Origin: Caedibacter sp. 38-128
Lineage (GTDB): Bacteria; Pseudomonadota; Alphaproteobacteria; Caedimonadales; Caedimonadaceae
Assembly (NCBI GenBank): GCA_001898705.1
Contig: MKUU01000044.1
Coordinates: 124,001-188,000, forward strand
Direction: 5' to 3'
DNA: 64,000 nt
Within the stretch, counting starts at the first letter, position 1; each line of letters begins with the position of its first letter. Of this stretch, positions 8,140 through 16,921 are shown piece after piece. The translations under genes and the position numbers were made by a program. The notes under the pieces are model-generated. The model was not told where the DNA came from, searched no databases, and worked only from the letters and a program-made list of their open reading frames with translations.

Positions 8140-9269
8140 TGGACCTCCAAGATCCGATTGCCTTAACACAACGTTTAATTCAATGCCCCAGTGTTACCCC
8201 CTTAAATGCAGGAGCTTTAGAAGTCATTGAAACGGCCTTAAAAACCCTTGGTTTTAAGTGTTATCGTCAACAATTCGGGGAGGTTGATAATCTTTATGCC
8301 AGGCTTGGAACACAAAGCCCACACTTCTGCTTTGCTGGCCATATTGATGTGGTCCCAACAGGTGATCTTACCTCATGGACGTATCCTCCTTTTGATGGGA
8401 AAATTATCAACGATATCCTTTACGGTCGTGGTGCTGTCGATATGAAAGGCGGAATTGGTGCCTTTACTGGCGCCATCGCACGTTTCCTTAAAAAGTTCCC
8501 GTTAAATGGCTCTCTTAGCCTTCTCATCACAAGCGATGAAGAAGGTCCTGCCATCAATGGCACGCTCAAGGTGCTTGAATGGCTAGAGTCAAAAGGTGAA
8601 AAATTGGACGTGTGCCTTGTTGGCGAACCCACGTCAGACCAACAAGTCGGCGATATTATTAAATATGGCAGTCGTGGCAGCCTCAATACTTCCCTCAAGG
8701 TTCAAGGAACGCAAGGTCACGTAGCTTACCCAGACCTGGCAGATAATCCTCTCCCACGTCTTATTGAGACGTTATCAACATTTCTCACTTCCCCTTTGGA
8801 TCAAGGATGCCCCCATTTCCAACCCTCAAACCTTGAGATCACCTCCATTGATGTGGGTAATCAAGCAACCAATATGATTCCTCAAGAAGCTACAGCCCGC
8901 TTTAATATCCGTTTTAATACACTTCATACAAGCGTTTCTCTTAAAAACCATATTCAAGAGATTTGTCATCATCATGCAGGCGCCCATAGCCTTGATTTTC
9001 AAGGAAATGCTGAAGCCTTTGTAAGTTCGGCAGATGAATTTCTTACTATGGTCATTCGAGCTATTGAGTCTGTTGCTGTCATCAAGGTCAATGCCAATAC
9101 ATCAGGCGGTACGTCTGATGCACGTTTTATCTATAAATATTGTCCTGTTCTTGAACTTGGCTTGCGTAATCAAACTGCCCATAAGATTGATGAGTGTGTC
9201 CCGCTTGCGGATCTTGAAATTTTAACACAGATTTATGAAAGCATCTTAAGCGGATACTTTAAAGTTTAA
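8136..9269 (+). CDS. dapE: Succinyl-diaminopimelate desuccinylase
   Basis: A 377-aa M20-family zinc enzyme that removes succinate from N-succinyl-LL-diaminopimelate. Metal ligands and catalytic residues are visible: H69 and D71 (GHIDVVP), D102 (RGAVDMKGG), E135/E136 (TSDEEGP), and a C-terminal His in QTAHKIDE. The dimerisation lid domain lies between. The ATG at 8136 overlaps the dapD stop; an ATG one codon later (8139) has better spacing to GAGGG at 8127-8131 and may be the true start. It supplies meso-diaminopimelate for peptidoglycan and lysine. Confidence 0.97.
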   Translation: MMDLQDPIALTQRLIQCPSVTPLNAGALEVIETALKTLGFKCYRQQFGEVDNLYARLGTQSPHFCFAGHIDVVPTGDLTSWTYPPFDGKIINDILYGRGAVDMKGGIGAFTGAIARFLKKFPLNGSLSLLITSDEEGPAINGTLKVLEWLESKGEKLDVCLVGEPTSDQQVGDIIKYGSRGSLNTSLKVQGTQGHVAYPDLADNPLPRLIETLSTFLTSPLDQGCPHFQPSNLEITSIDVGNQATNMIPQEATARFNIRFNTLHTSVSLKNHIQEICHHHAGAHSLDFQGNAEAFVSSADEFLTMVIRAIESVAVIKVNANTSGGTSDARFIYKYCPVLELGLRNQTAHKIDECVPLADLEILTQIYESILSGYFKV

Positions 9270-9272
9270 GGC

Positions 9273-9956
9273 TTACTTTCCAAAAAGAGGCCATTTTTCA
9301 TCTGATTGAGCAGAGCTCGAGGGTTTTAAAATATGCTCAACACTTTGCCCCAATCCATCCATTATAAATTGAACCGCAAGCGCTGCCAAAATAATCCCAA
9401 AAACACGTCCCAAAACATTACTGCCCGTTACCCCTAATAACTTGCTGATAGGCTCGGCTAACAATAAACAAACATACATAATTAAAACAACAAGCACTAA
9501 AACAGCAATAAGTCCTAGCTGCATCATAAGGTCACCTTCAACTTCGCGCATAAGGATGACAGCTGAAACAAGGGCACCCGGTCCGGCGATCAAAGGAATA
9601 GCCAGAGGGAAAACAGAAATATCATCACGTTGCAAGGCTTCTCGTTGTTCATCTTGCGTTGTTGAACTAATCCCAGAATGCCGAGCCACCACCATATCAA
9701 TAGCGGCAAGTAAAAGCAAAATACCCCCAGCAATACGGAAAGAAGGAATTGAAATTCCTAAAGAATCAAGGAGATAATCTCCCACAAATGCAAAAAGAAG
9801 CAAAAGAATTAACGAGATAATTGTAGCCTTGCTTGCAATCTTTGCCCGTTGTGCCTTTGAATCGCCGCGCGTCAGGGCGATAAAAATAGGAATAACCCCA
9901 AAAGGATCAATGATGACAAATAGCGTTATAAACGCGCCGGCTAGAAAATTAAACAC
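9273..9956 (-). CDS. MarC/UPF0056 family integral membrane protein
   Basis: A 227-aa inner-membrane protein with about six hydrophobic segments. The family signatures FVIIDPFGVIPIFIALT (residues 13-29) and FPLAIPLIAGPGALVSAV are clear. The family was once linked to multiple antibiotic resistance, but its transport role is unproven. The gene converges on dapE with only three bases between the stop codons and no hairpin there, so the transcripts probably overlap. Confidence 0.9.
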   Translation of the reverse strand: MFNFLAGAFITLFVIIDPFGVIPIFIALTRGDSKAQRAKIASKATIISLILLLLFAFVGDYLLDSLGISIPSFRIAGGILLLLAAIDMVVARHSGISSTTQDEQREALQRDDISVFPLAIPLIAGPGALVSAVILMREVEGDLMMQLGLIAVLVLVVLIMYVCLLLAEPISKLLGVTGSNVLGRVFGIILAALAVQFIMDGLGQSVEHILKPSSSAQSDEKWPLFGK

Positions 9957-10021
9957 AAGACCACCTCTGTTGAAAAATTTTCCTTAGCATATCAAGGAAG
10001 TATGCCTAACTGCAAGTAGGA

Positions 10022-10543
10022 TTAACCATCAATCAATAAAGAACTAGAATTCCCTTTGAATGCAAACGAAGCCTGTTTTAAAAACTCAAGAGCTGGTGAT
10101 TCAACAAGTTCTGCAATAAATTCTATTTTTCGCAGACCAGCATGATAAGTACTCTCGTGTACACGAAATGCGAGGGGAAGTGATTTATTTTCCAAAGGAG
10201 TGTTTAGCATAAGCGTAAGCGTTAAATCTCTTTTATTAGTGCAATAGAGATACCCTAAAATGTCCTCAATAGCAGTTTGGGCAATTTTACGGATGGGACG
10301 ATCATAAAAAACAGGAAATGTTGTCCTCTTAAGATGGAGGTGAATGCGCACAAACTTCGTCTTGTCCTCCTGAATAGGGTCGATTGTAAAATTGGGGATA
10401 TCAATTGCAAAATAACGACTCGTTGCCGTACAATCGAGCTTCTCGCTTGCCTCGTTGGTATAAGAAGTGTGACTACTTGCCAAGGTATGATCGGCGTTTC
10501 CGCACAAACAGAGAAAAATGATTTTTTTGAAAAATGCTCTCAA
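10022..10543 (-). CDS. Hypothetical exported protein, 173 aa
   Basis: A protein with a basic and hydrophobic N-terminus (RAFFKKIIFLCLCG) that looks like a short signal peptide, followed by a beta-rich soluble domain. Two Cys remain in the mature part. The start appears to be TTG at 10543, four bases after GGGGAG on the minus strand. I recognise no family. It is divergent from the exported protein at 10674, sharing a roughly 130-base AT-rich upstream region. Confidence 0.6.
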   Translation of the reverse strand: MRAFFKKIIFLCLCGNADHTLASSHTSYTNEASEKLDCTATSRYFAIDIPNFTIDPIQEDKTKFVRIHLHLKRTTFPVFYDRPIRKIAQTAIEDILGYLYCTNKRDLTLTLMLNTPLENKSLPLAFRVHESTYHAGLRKIEFIAELVESPALEFLKQASFAFKGNSSSLLIDG

Positions 10544-10673
10544 TACTCTCCCCTTTTTATTTTTAAATTCTTTAAATTTTTGCCTTGATTATGACCCAAA
10601 AAAAATTAAGAATCGTTAACCAGACAAAATAATTGTCAATTTTAACCGTCAATAGAATTAGGGGAATTCTAAA

Positions 10674-11228
10674 ATGTTAAGAAAAACCATTCATCAACTA
10701 TCTGTCCTTTTAGTCACGATCGGTGGCATGCATTTAAATGGCTATGCTCATGTCCAGCAAGGAAAAGAAAAGGGAGACTTTATTGTTACTGCTCAAGAGC
10801 TTAGATTAAATCCACTTGATCAAGGTCAACAATACACTTGTCAAATTACCGATCCATCCATTCTTTTTAAGCCAAAGAATAAAGGGGAAACTAAAAATTT
10901 AACATCAAATCAGTTTTGCTCTTTATGGAAAAAAGGACATTCATTTAAGGTGAGCGCACCTAATGCAACGCTCATTTTCTCAGATCAACAGGGAAATTCT
11001 TATCAAATGATATTTGAAATTCCCAAGGCAGATTCAACAAGCAATACTCTTACGCTTACGGCTGCACCTTTGACATCTCAAGGAAACAAGGGTTTTCTTA
11101 AAAATAGCCAGCCAGTTTCTGAAAAAGAATTTATGGATGGTGCTCAAACGGCAAAGAAAGAAACCCTCTCTCTTCTCATTGATGATGCGGATGAGCCAGA
11201 TTACAACAACCCTTGGGATCCAAGCTAA
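10674..11228 (+). CDS. Hypothetical exported protein with acidic C-terminus, 184 aa
   Basis: An N-terminal signal peptide (about 25 residues, ending near GYA) precedes a soluble, probably beta-rich domain with two Cys, then a low-complexity region and an acidic end containing DDADEPDYNNPWDPS. I recognise no family. The ATG at 10674 follows a purine-rich GGGGAATT. A stem-loop follows the stop, and the 737-aa membrane protein gene follows in the same direction. Confidence 0.65.
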   Translation: MLRKTIHQLSVLLVTIGGMHLNGYAHVQQGKEKGDFIVTAQELRLNPLDQGQQYTCQITDPSILFKPKNKGETKNLTSNQFCSLWKKGHSFKVSAPNATLIFSDQQGNSYQMIFEIPKADSTSNTLTLTAAPLTSQGNKGFLKNSQPVSEKEFMDGAQTAKKETLSLLIDDADEPDYNNPWDPS

Positions 11229-11240
11229 TATCATAGTACT

Positions 11241-11275
11241 GGGTGGCTATAAGCACATCTAAAGCCACCCTTAAC
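11241..11275 (+). terminator. Stem-loop after the 184-aa gene
   Basis: An 8-bp perfect inverted repeat (GGGTGGCT at 11241-11248 and AGCCACCC at 11263-11270) is followed by only a short T-poor tail. It is probably a transcript-end hairpin between the two exported-protein genes. Confidence 0.5.
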
Positions 11276-11321
11276 TAAACTTTACACAATATAAAAATAA
11301 TAAATTCTTGGGGGATGCACG

Positions 11322-13535
11322 ATGTCAAAGTTTAAAAAAGTGATATGTTATTGCCTTATTTTCAATATTTTTTTCAATAATATCTTAACCTCGTTCGCTA
11401 ATACGGCGTGGGCTTCTAATCAAATAACAAACTTTGACGAGGAACAAAACTCTCGCCACGCTCCCAAAGTTGAAAATTATCCAAATGCAGTGCAAACTCC
11501 CAAAGTTAGTGACGATCAAAGCATCGAGCAGCCGCGACGAATTCCTGCAAAACAAGCTGTAATAGGGCGACATATAGCAGAGGAATGGAGCGACAAATAT
11601 ACACTTCCAGGATTAACTATACTTCGATTATTTGGCGTTGTGATTTCTATAATTCTCGGCATTTTGGTCGTGAATGCTTGGGAACCTATCAATGCGAAAA
11701 CTTTGTTTCCTGCCCTTGGCATTCCAAAGTTAGGCGTTGGAACAGAAAATGCCTTTTACGAAGCAACTGCCGCTACTCATTGGATGTTTTTTACTGGTAT
11801 CCCTGGTTACAGTTATTCAATTTTTAAATTTGGTTTAAAAACGGCAAATGTTGTTACAAGCACAGTAAAAAGCATTGCTTTTAAAGCAAGATCGCGCTGC
11901 GTAAAACCAGAGTCAGTTGATCTAGAAAAATCGAGCTTAAATCAAGAAATTAAAAAAAATGAAGAAGAAAAGCTTGTTAAAGCTAAGCAACAAATCTCTC
12001 GAACATGGAGTTTCCCCAAATTTTTAGGCTATATTATTCCAGGGGCTATAAATGTCGGTTCAGCGTTCATTTATTCTATGATTATGGTAGATTATCTTCG
12101 CCGAATTGAGCTTCCTCATTTTCCAAATTTTTTTAATTTTTTTGCTCCTGTTCTTACAGGCGCAATTATGACTGATAAATCAATGTCAGGTCATGCCAAA
12201 ATACGCGAGATATTTGCATGGGCTGAAGAGAAATGGGATAAAACAGCTCAACTTCGACATCGACTTAAAAACAAGATAGAACAAGCCATTATATTCATAG
12301 AAAACTTAGATTTGAAAAAATTAGAAGATAAGAACACATTACGCCAACTCATTGAAGATATTCTTCCTGAGAATGAAGCTATCGCAATTCTTAAAAAAGA
12401 GGCTGAGGCTGAAAAGCGTATCTCTCTAAAAAGCGAGACAATTGATGAAGCGGTATCACTTGAGTCTATCAAGGACGAAGAAAACTCAGATAACAGCCTA
12501 AACCCAACAGCTGATTTAACAATGGAAGATGATATAAAGTCTAGTTCTTCCAGTCTAAAAAGCTTTTCTACAGAAGATATCCTGGAAGAAGATCCTATCG
12601 AGGAGGCCACTCCTAAAACTAGTTTTTTTAACAAAAACGATTCTGCTGTTGAAGAAGAAGATCTTGTTGAACCCGATTTTCCCTCCTTAAATTTTGAAAA
12701 ATTATTTGATTTTATTAAACAACATAACACCACAACTGAAGACAGTCATGAGTCTAAGTTCCTTCGCTGGGCATCCTATGGCATATCAGCCTTTGGAACT
12801 TGGGGATTAGCAACTGTTATGACGCAAAGTTTAGAATCAATGTCTGGAAATCCCCTATTTGCCACTATTTTGGGGGGGATCGCTGCTGGATGGATTGCTT
12901 TTGCGGAATCTGAAGATATTTATAAAGCTTTAAAAGATATTTCCTTCACACCACAGACCATCTTTAACCTTTTCAAAAAACCAGGTTTTACAATGTCTTT
13001 AGGATGGCTCTTCTTCAGGCATGTTTTATTTCCAGCACTATTACTATCAACTGGATATGCCTATACTTTTGTTGAATTTGCAGAATACCTTAATACGCAA
13101 GAACCTTATACTAATTTTTTTACTACAACTAACAATTATATACCCGCGGTGAAGTATGGGGCACTTCCAGCGTTTTATCTATTTGAACTTTTATCCTCCT
13201 GGCACTCTCATGGTCGTGCGTTTAAAGCTACCGCCCGTCGTGGGAAACAGGCCTTAGTATGCTCTGTAACACGCCTTTATTCTTATCAAGAAAGTCTTAT
13301 CGGTTCGCTCGAAACCACATTGAAAAGTGTTGACACCCTCAACACAGAAGGACTCATCACACTTGCAAATAGGCTCTTTCCAAATGAGACTGAAGAGGGC
13401 CCACTCACATTCCATGATACACCTCCCAGAAAGAAAAAAGAGTATTTTTCAACCGATCCTTCTCAAGATGAAGAAGAGAAGAATCCTTTAATAATAAACC
13501 AGGGCATGGAAGATGCCCAGGAAACATTATCCTAG
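11322..13535 (+). CDS. Hypothetical multi-pass membrane protein, 737 aa
   Basis: The N-terminus has a signal-like segment (VICYCLIFNIFFNNILTSFA). Hydrophobic segments follow near residues 95-120, 145-160, 240-265 and 275-290. A long hydrophilic block of roughly residues 295-475 is strongly acidic and Ser-rich. Further hydrophobic segments (WASYGISAFGTWGLATV, LFATILGGIAAGWIAFA, LGWLFFRHVLFPALLLSTG) and a hydrophilic C-terminal tail complete it. No domain or enzyme motif is recognised. GGGGG at 11310-11314 provides a ribosome binding site. Unusual length and composition suggest a lineage-specific protein; a role at the host interface is speculative. Confidence 0.7.
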   Translation: MSKFKKVICYCLIFNIFFNNILTSFANTAWASNQITNFDEEQNSRHAPKVENYPNAVQTPKVSDDQSIEQPRRIPAKQAVIGRHIAEEWSDKYTLPGLTILRLFGVVISIILGILVVNAWEPINAKTLFPALGIPKLGVGTENAFYEATAATHWMFFTGIPGYSYSIFKFGLKTANVVTSTVKSIAFKARSRCVKPESVDLEKSSLNQEIKKNEEEKLVKAKQQISRTWSFPKFLGYIIPGAINVGSAFIYSMIMVDYLRRIELPHFPNFFNFFAPVLTGAIMTDKSMSGHAKIREIFAWAEEKWDKTAQLRHRLKNKIEQAIIFIENLDLKKLEDKNTLRQLIEDILPENEAIAILKKEAEAEKRISLKSETIDEAVSLESIKDEENSDNSLNPTADLTMEDDIKSSSSSLKSFSTEDILEEDPIEEATPKTSFFNKNDSAVEEEDLVEPDFPSLNFEKLFDFIKQHNTTTEDSHESKFLRWASYGISAFGTWGLATVMTQSLESMSGNPLFATILGGIAAGWIAFAESEDIYKALKDISFTPQTIFNLFKKPGFTMSLGWLFFRHVLFPALLLSTGYAYTFVEFAEYLNTQEPYTNFFTTTNNYIPAVKYGALPAFYLFELLSSWHSHGRAFKATARRGKQALVCSVTRLYSYQESLIGSLETTLKSVDTLNTEGLITLANRLFPNETEEGPLTFHDTPPRKKKEYFSTDPSQDEEEKNPLIINQGMEDAQETLS

Positions 13536-13553
13536 GCTCTTCTTACACAAAAA

Positions 13554-13580
13554 CCGCATTAAACTTGATATTTAATGCGG
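13554..13580 (+). terminator. Stem-loop after the 737-aa gene
   Basis: A 10-bp perfect stem (CCGCATTAAA / TTTAATGCGG) with a 7-base loop, 18 bases after the stop. The T-run is weak. Confidence 0.5.
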
Positions 13581-13950
13581 CTAAAAGGCATTTTGCAGCC
13601 CTCTCACTTTTAATCCCATACCCCAAAGTAATCTTAAACAAGGGTCTAGAAGAGCATAAGAACCTAAAGGATAATAATCTATTGCCATTAATAATTTAGA
13701 TGCAAGTTAAGACGAAATTTACAAAAAAAAAAGATTAATTCACAAAGAATTGTTATTTCTATGATGTTCTATTACAGGGAAGCTAACTCTTGGCGATAGA
13801 GGTGCTGGAAAAGATTATCCTCTCACTGAAAATAACTTATTCGATTTTAAAAAATTCACAACGCTTTTTCTACGCTTAGAGAAAAAGAGCTCTTTAAAAC
13901 TTCAAAGACTTTATTACGAAGTTCATTGATATTTTTTCGGCGGCATAAGC
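13581..13950. other. Intergenic stretch without a convincing gene
   Basis: About 370 AT-rich bases between convergent transcription units. One plus-strand frame (about 13765-13929) stays open for 54 codons but has no start codon or ribosome binding site. I see nothing else here. Confidence 0.5.
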
Positions 13951-13975
13951 AAAAACGCCACCCAAAAGGGTGGCG
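13951..13975 (-). terminator. Rho-independent terminator of the rplM-rpsI unit
   Basis: On the minus strand GCCACCC-TTTTG-GGTGGC is followed by GTTTTT, 30 bases past the rpsI stop. This is a classic intrinsic terminator. Confidence 0.85.
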
Positions 13976-14004
13976 CATTGGAAATAAAATTCTCTTGATA
14001 AACG

Positions 14005-14508
14005 TTAACGTTTTGAGAATTGGAAGCTACGACGAGCTTTTGCACGCCCGTATTTTTTACGTTCAACAACACGGCTATCACGTGTTAAGAGACCTTCAAC
14101 TTTGAGGGCTGGACGAAGAGCGGGGTCAAAATAAGTCAATGCCTTACTAATCCCATGGCGGACAGCACCGGCTTGTCCTGAAAGACCGCCGCCTGCAACT
14201 GTGCAGATCACGTCAAATTGTGCTTGGCGACCAACAACTTTAAAAGGTTGATCAATCATCATTTGTAAAACAGGACGCGCAAAGTAAACTTGGCTTTCAC
14301 GTCCATTCACAGTAATTTTTCCTGAACCTGGCTTAATCCAAACGCGAGCAATCGCATCTTTACGCTTACCTGTTGCATAAGCACGCCCTAGGGCATCAAT
14401 GCGAGGACCAGCCTCCTTCTCACTGGAAGCAGCAACGTTCTTTGCTGTCATTCCTTTATCAGAAACAGCTGATTTTAAATTTTCAAGTTCAATACGCTCT
14501 TGTGCCAT
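14005..14508 (-). CDS. rpsI: 30S ribosomal protein S9
   Basis: A 167-aa S9 with the conserved core [15 protein letters not shown], the [14 protein letters not shown] segment and the basic C-terminus [16 protein letters not shown] whose tail reaches the P-site tRNA. An N-terminal extension of about 40 residues is usual in Alphaproteobacteria. It lies six bases downstream of rplM, the standard bacterial pairing. Confidence 0.98.
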   Translation of the reverse strand: MAQERIELENLKSAVSDKGMTAKNVAASSEKEAGPRIDALGRAYATGKRKDAIARVWIKPGSGKITVNGRESQVYFARPVLQMMIDQPFKVVGRQAQFDVICTVAGGGLSGQAGAVRHGISKALTYFDPALRPALKVEGLLTRDSRVVERKKYGRAKARRSFQFSKR

Positions 14509-14514
14509 TGAAGC

Positions 14515-14976
14515 TTAACTCCTTTTATTCTTTGGATTCATCCCGGCAACATCTAAAGCTTCAAGCTTTTGTGCTTCATGAGGATGGCTAGGACCAGCAT
14601 AAACCTTAAGATTATTCATTTGTTGACGTCCAAGAGGTGTTCTTGGAATCATGCGCTCAACAGCTTTCTCTAAAAGGCGTTCTGGGAATCGACCTGCAAG
14701 CGTCTCACCGGCTGTGCGTTCTTTAATTCCGCCTGGATGGCCTGTATGCCAATAAAAGACATCATCTTTTAATTTTTTACCTGTGACACGCACTTTATCT
14801 GCATTGATAACAACAATATTCTCGCCACAATCAACATGTGGCGTATAATCTGGACGATGTTTTCCACGCAGACGCTTCGCCAAAACAGACGCTAAACGTC
14901 CTAAAACAACACCTTCTGCATCGACAAGTCTCCACTTCTTGGTGACTTCAGCAGGTTTTAATGAAAGAGTTTTCAT
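14515..14976 (-). CDS. rplM: 50S ribosomal protein L13
   Basis: A 153-aa L13 with [17 protein letters not shown], the H-x-D-C-G-E-N motif and the [19 protein letters not shown] block. I start it at ATG 14976 ([11 protein letters not shown]), which gives the normal family length. An in-frame ATG at 15024 would add 16 atypical residues. Transcribed with rpsI. Confidence 0.97.
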   Translation of the reverse strand: MKTLSLKPAEVTKKWRLVDAEGVVLGRLASVLAKRLRGKHRPDYTPHVDCGENIVVINADKVRVTGKKLKDDVFYWHTGHPGGIKERTAGETLAGRFPERLLEKAVERMIPRTPLGRQQMNNLKVYAGPSHPHEAQKLEALDVAGMNPKNKRS

Positions 14977-15103
14977 TTTCGCATACAATCTTAATGTTAA
15001 TATAGAAACTTTAATGAGCGGCATTTACGCAACTCTCGAATTTCTCTACATCACTTCACCTTTTGCCGTCAATCATAAAAACAAGGAAAATGCAGATCTT
15101 TAT

Positions 15104-16060
15104 CTATAAATCGATTTTTAAGAGTTTTTTTAGGTTATTTTCAACGAGCTGCCAATCGTTCAACGGTGCATAAGACCAACTTGAAATATTATCTTCAAAA
15201 GGTTTTGTGTACCCTTTTTCCTGAAAGTAGGCATGAAACCGCTTGAATTTGGCAGATCCCCCCTCAAAAAAGTAAGAATAAACGGGCTTACCTGTAAAAC
15301 AAGCTTCTGAGGTCATAGAAACCGAATCACAGGTCACAACAATGTAATCGGCAAGACCCAAGAATCCGAAATAAGGATTCTCACCTTCCCCCGTCCAAAT
15401 GATGGCCGGTGCATCTTTAAGACTCTCAACCAAAACATCTCTATTTTCGGGCTCGGTGCGTCTTGAGATTGTTACAGCCAAGCCAAAGCCTTCTTGTTTA
15501 CAGAGAGCTTTCAATCGCTCGCCCATTCTTTGCATATGCTCAGGTTTCACCTTGTAGCAACGGTTTGAGCCTCCAATCAAAACAGCCACAAGAGGCCGGG
15601 GCAATGACGCCACTAAAGAGGTAAATTTATGGGCTTCCTGAGAAAGACGTTCATGAGTGACACGGTGTAAGGCCCCTTCAGTGACAATAACATTTTTTCC
15701 TGTCAGGTTATCATGTTGTGGCGCAATCACGGCATCGAAAAGTCCTGGATCAACTAAAGGGTTTTGAAGCTGAATGACTTTTGTTTTTCCTTGCGTCAGT
15801 TGACGAATTTTCGCCGTTGGCGCAACGCTTGCTCGACCCGCTGCAATAATCACATCTGGCCATGGGGGGGCAAGACGATCATAAGATGAGGAAAGCCCTT
15901 CTAAAGGATTGAACCAATAAGCAGCCGGCAACAAACGCCAAATACTTCTGGGTTTAATTCGCTTGATTTCTGGGATAAACCCCAGCGCCTCAGCTAATCC
16001 AATGCATTGATTTTCTGTACCAATTTTTCCAACATCAGTGACAATCCAACAAGATTTCAC
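15104..16060 (-). CDS. Mitochondrial fission ELM1 family protein
   Basis: A 318-aa protein of the ELM1-like family, which has a GT-B-like two-domain appearance. Recognisable parts are the N-terminal WIVTDVGKIGTENQCIGLAEALG, a central GGSNRCYK, and a C-terminal VVTCDSVSMTSEACFTGKPVY that looks like a nucleotide-sugar binding motif. The family is widespread in Alphaproteobacteria, often near genes of envelope sugar metabolism; the bacterial function is unproven. It sits 12 bases downstream of greA and is probably cotranscribed. Confidence 0.88.
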   Translation of the reverse strand: MKSCWIVTDVGKIGTENQCIGLAEALGFIPEIKRIKPRSIWRLLPAAYWFNPLEGLSSSYDRLAPPWPDVIIAAGRASVAPTAKIRQLTQGKTKVIQLQNPLVDPGLFDAVIAPQHDNLTGKNVIVTEGALHRVTHERLSQEAHKFTSLVASLPRPLVAVLIGGSNRCYKVKPEHMQRMGERLKALCKQEGFGLAVTISRRTEPENRDVLVESLKDAPAIIWTGEGENPYFGFLGLADYIVVTCDSVSMTSEACFTGKPVYSYFFEGGSAKFKRFHAYFQEKGYTKPFEDNISSWSYAPLNDWQLVENNLKKLLKIDL

Positions 16061-16072
16061 TTTAGAGTCTCA

Positions 16073-16546
16073 TTAACGATATTCAATTTTGAGAATATGA
16101 TATCCTTTAAGGCCACCAGGTGTTTTGACTTCAACAGAATCACCGACTTTTTTTCCGATCAAAGCACGCGCTAAAGGTGCAGAGATTGAGAGAAGACCTT
16201 CCTTAATATCAGCCTCATCAACCCCAACAATTTGATAACAGATTTCTTCGTCTGTGTCCTCATCCTCAAGGAATACATGCGCTCCAAACTTAATAGTATC
16301 GCCCGAAAGCTTTGACACTTCAATAACGTGTGCATGCATAATTTTAGCTTCAAGCTCAGCAATACGCCCCTCTATAAAGCTTTGTTTCTCGCGTGCAGCA
16401 TGATATTCAGCATTTTCTGACAGATCTCCCAAAGCACGTGCATCGGCAATGGCACGAATCACGGCTTGACGCTCGTTTGTCTTAAGGTGATTAAGCTCTT
16501 CTTGAAGGCGCATAAGCCCTTGAGATGTCATTGGTACTTTTTCCAT
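16073..16546 (-). CDS. greA: Transcription elongation factor GreA
   Basis: A 157-aa GreA that rescues backtracked RNA polymerase by promoting transcript cleavage. The N-terminal coiled coil contains [21 protein letters not shown] with the tip acidic pair (D/E) that reaches the active site. The C-terminal FKBP-like domain ends in HILKIEYR. The start MEKVPMT at 16546 is the family-typical one; a TTG six codons upstream is less likely. Divergent from ileS. Confidence 0.97.
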   Translation of the reverse strand: MEKVPMTSQGLMRLQEELNHLKTNERQAVIRAIADARALGDLSENAEYHAAREKQSFIEGRIAELEAKIMHAHVIEVSKLSGDTIKFGAHVFLEDEDTDEEICYQIVGVDEADIKEGLLSISAPLARALIGKKVGDSVEVKTPGGLKGYHILKIEYR

Positions 16547-16921
16547 TTGAAACTCTTTGTCCAATTTTCCAGAATTTAATACAAGACATCAAATGAACAT
16601 ATTTGGCACCGTTATTCAAGACCTTTGCCAATCTCAAATCTTATTTTACATGCAAGATAAAAAAGAAACTCATTTATTATCAAAGTAAAATCAATTAATT
16701 TTAAAAAATGTACATTTTTTCATTGATTTTAGATCAAAAATCAATTATGATAAAAGAAGGAATGAAAGAAGGTTTGATACCTTTGGAAACACCCTCTTAA
16801 TTTCTTGAACTTACTTCGTCAACAAAGCGAGAATTCTATAGAAGAAAAAGAAAAGTTCGTGTAACACAAGTAAGATAAATAACCAGGGAATACAACAAAC
16901 ATTAAGCAAGGCCCAATTGTA
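16547..16921. other. Divergent intergenic region between greA and ileS
   Basis: About 375 AT-rich bases that must contain the promoters of both the greA and ileS units. I see no gene, RNA gene or clear hairpin, and no promoter match strong enough to call. Confidence 0.5.

Noticed and set aside
13765-13929. A 54-codon open plus-strand frame downstream of the 737-aa gene
   Set aside because: It has no start codon or ribosome binding site and matches no family; it could be a gene remnant but there is nothing to show it.
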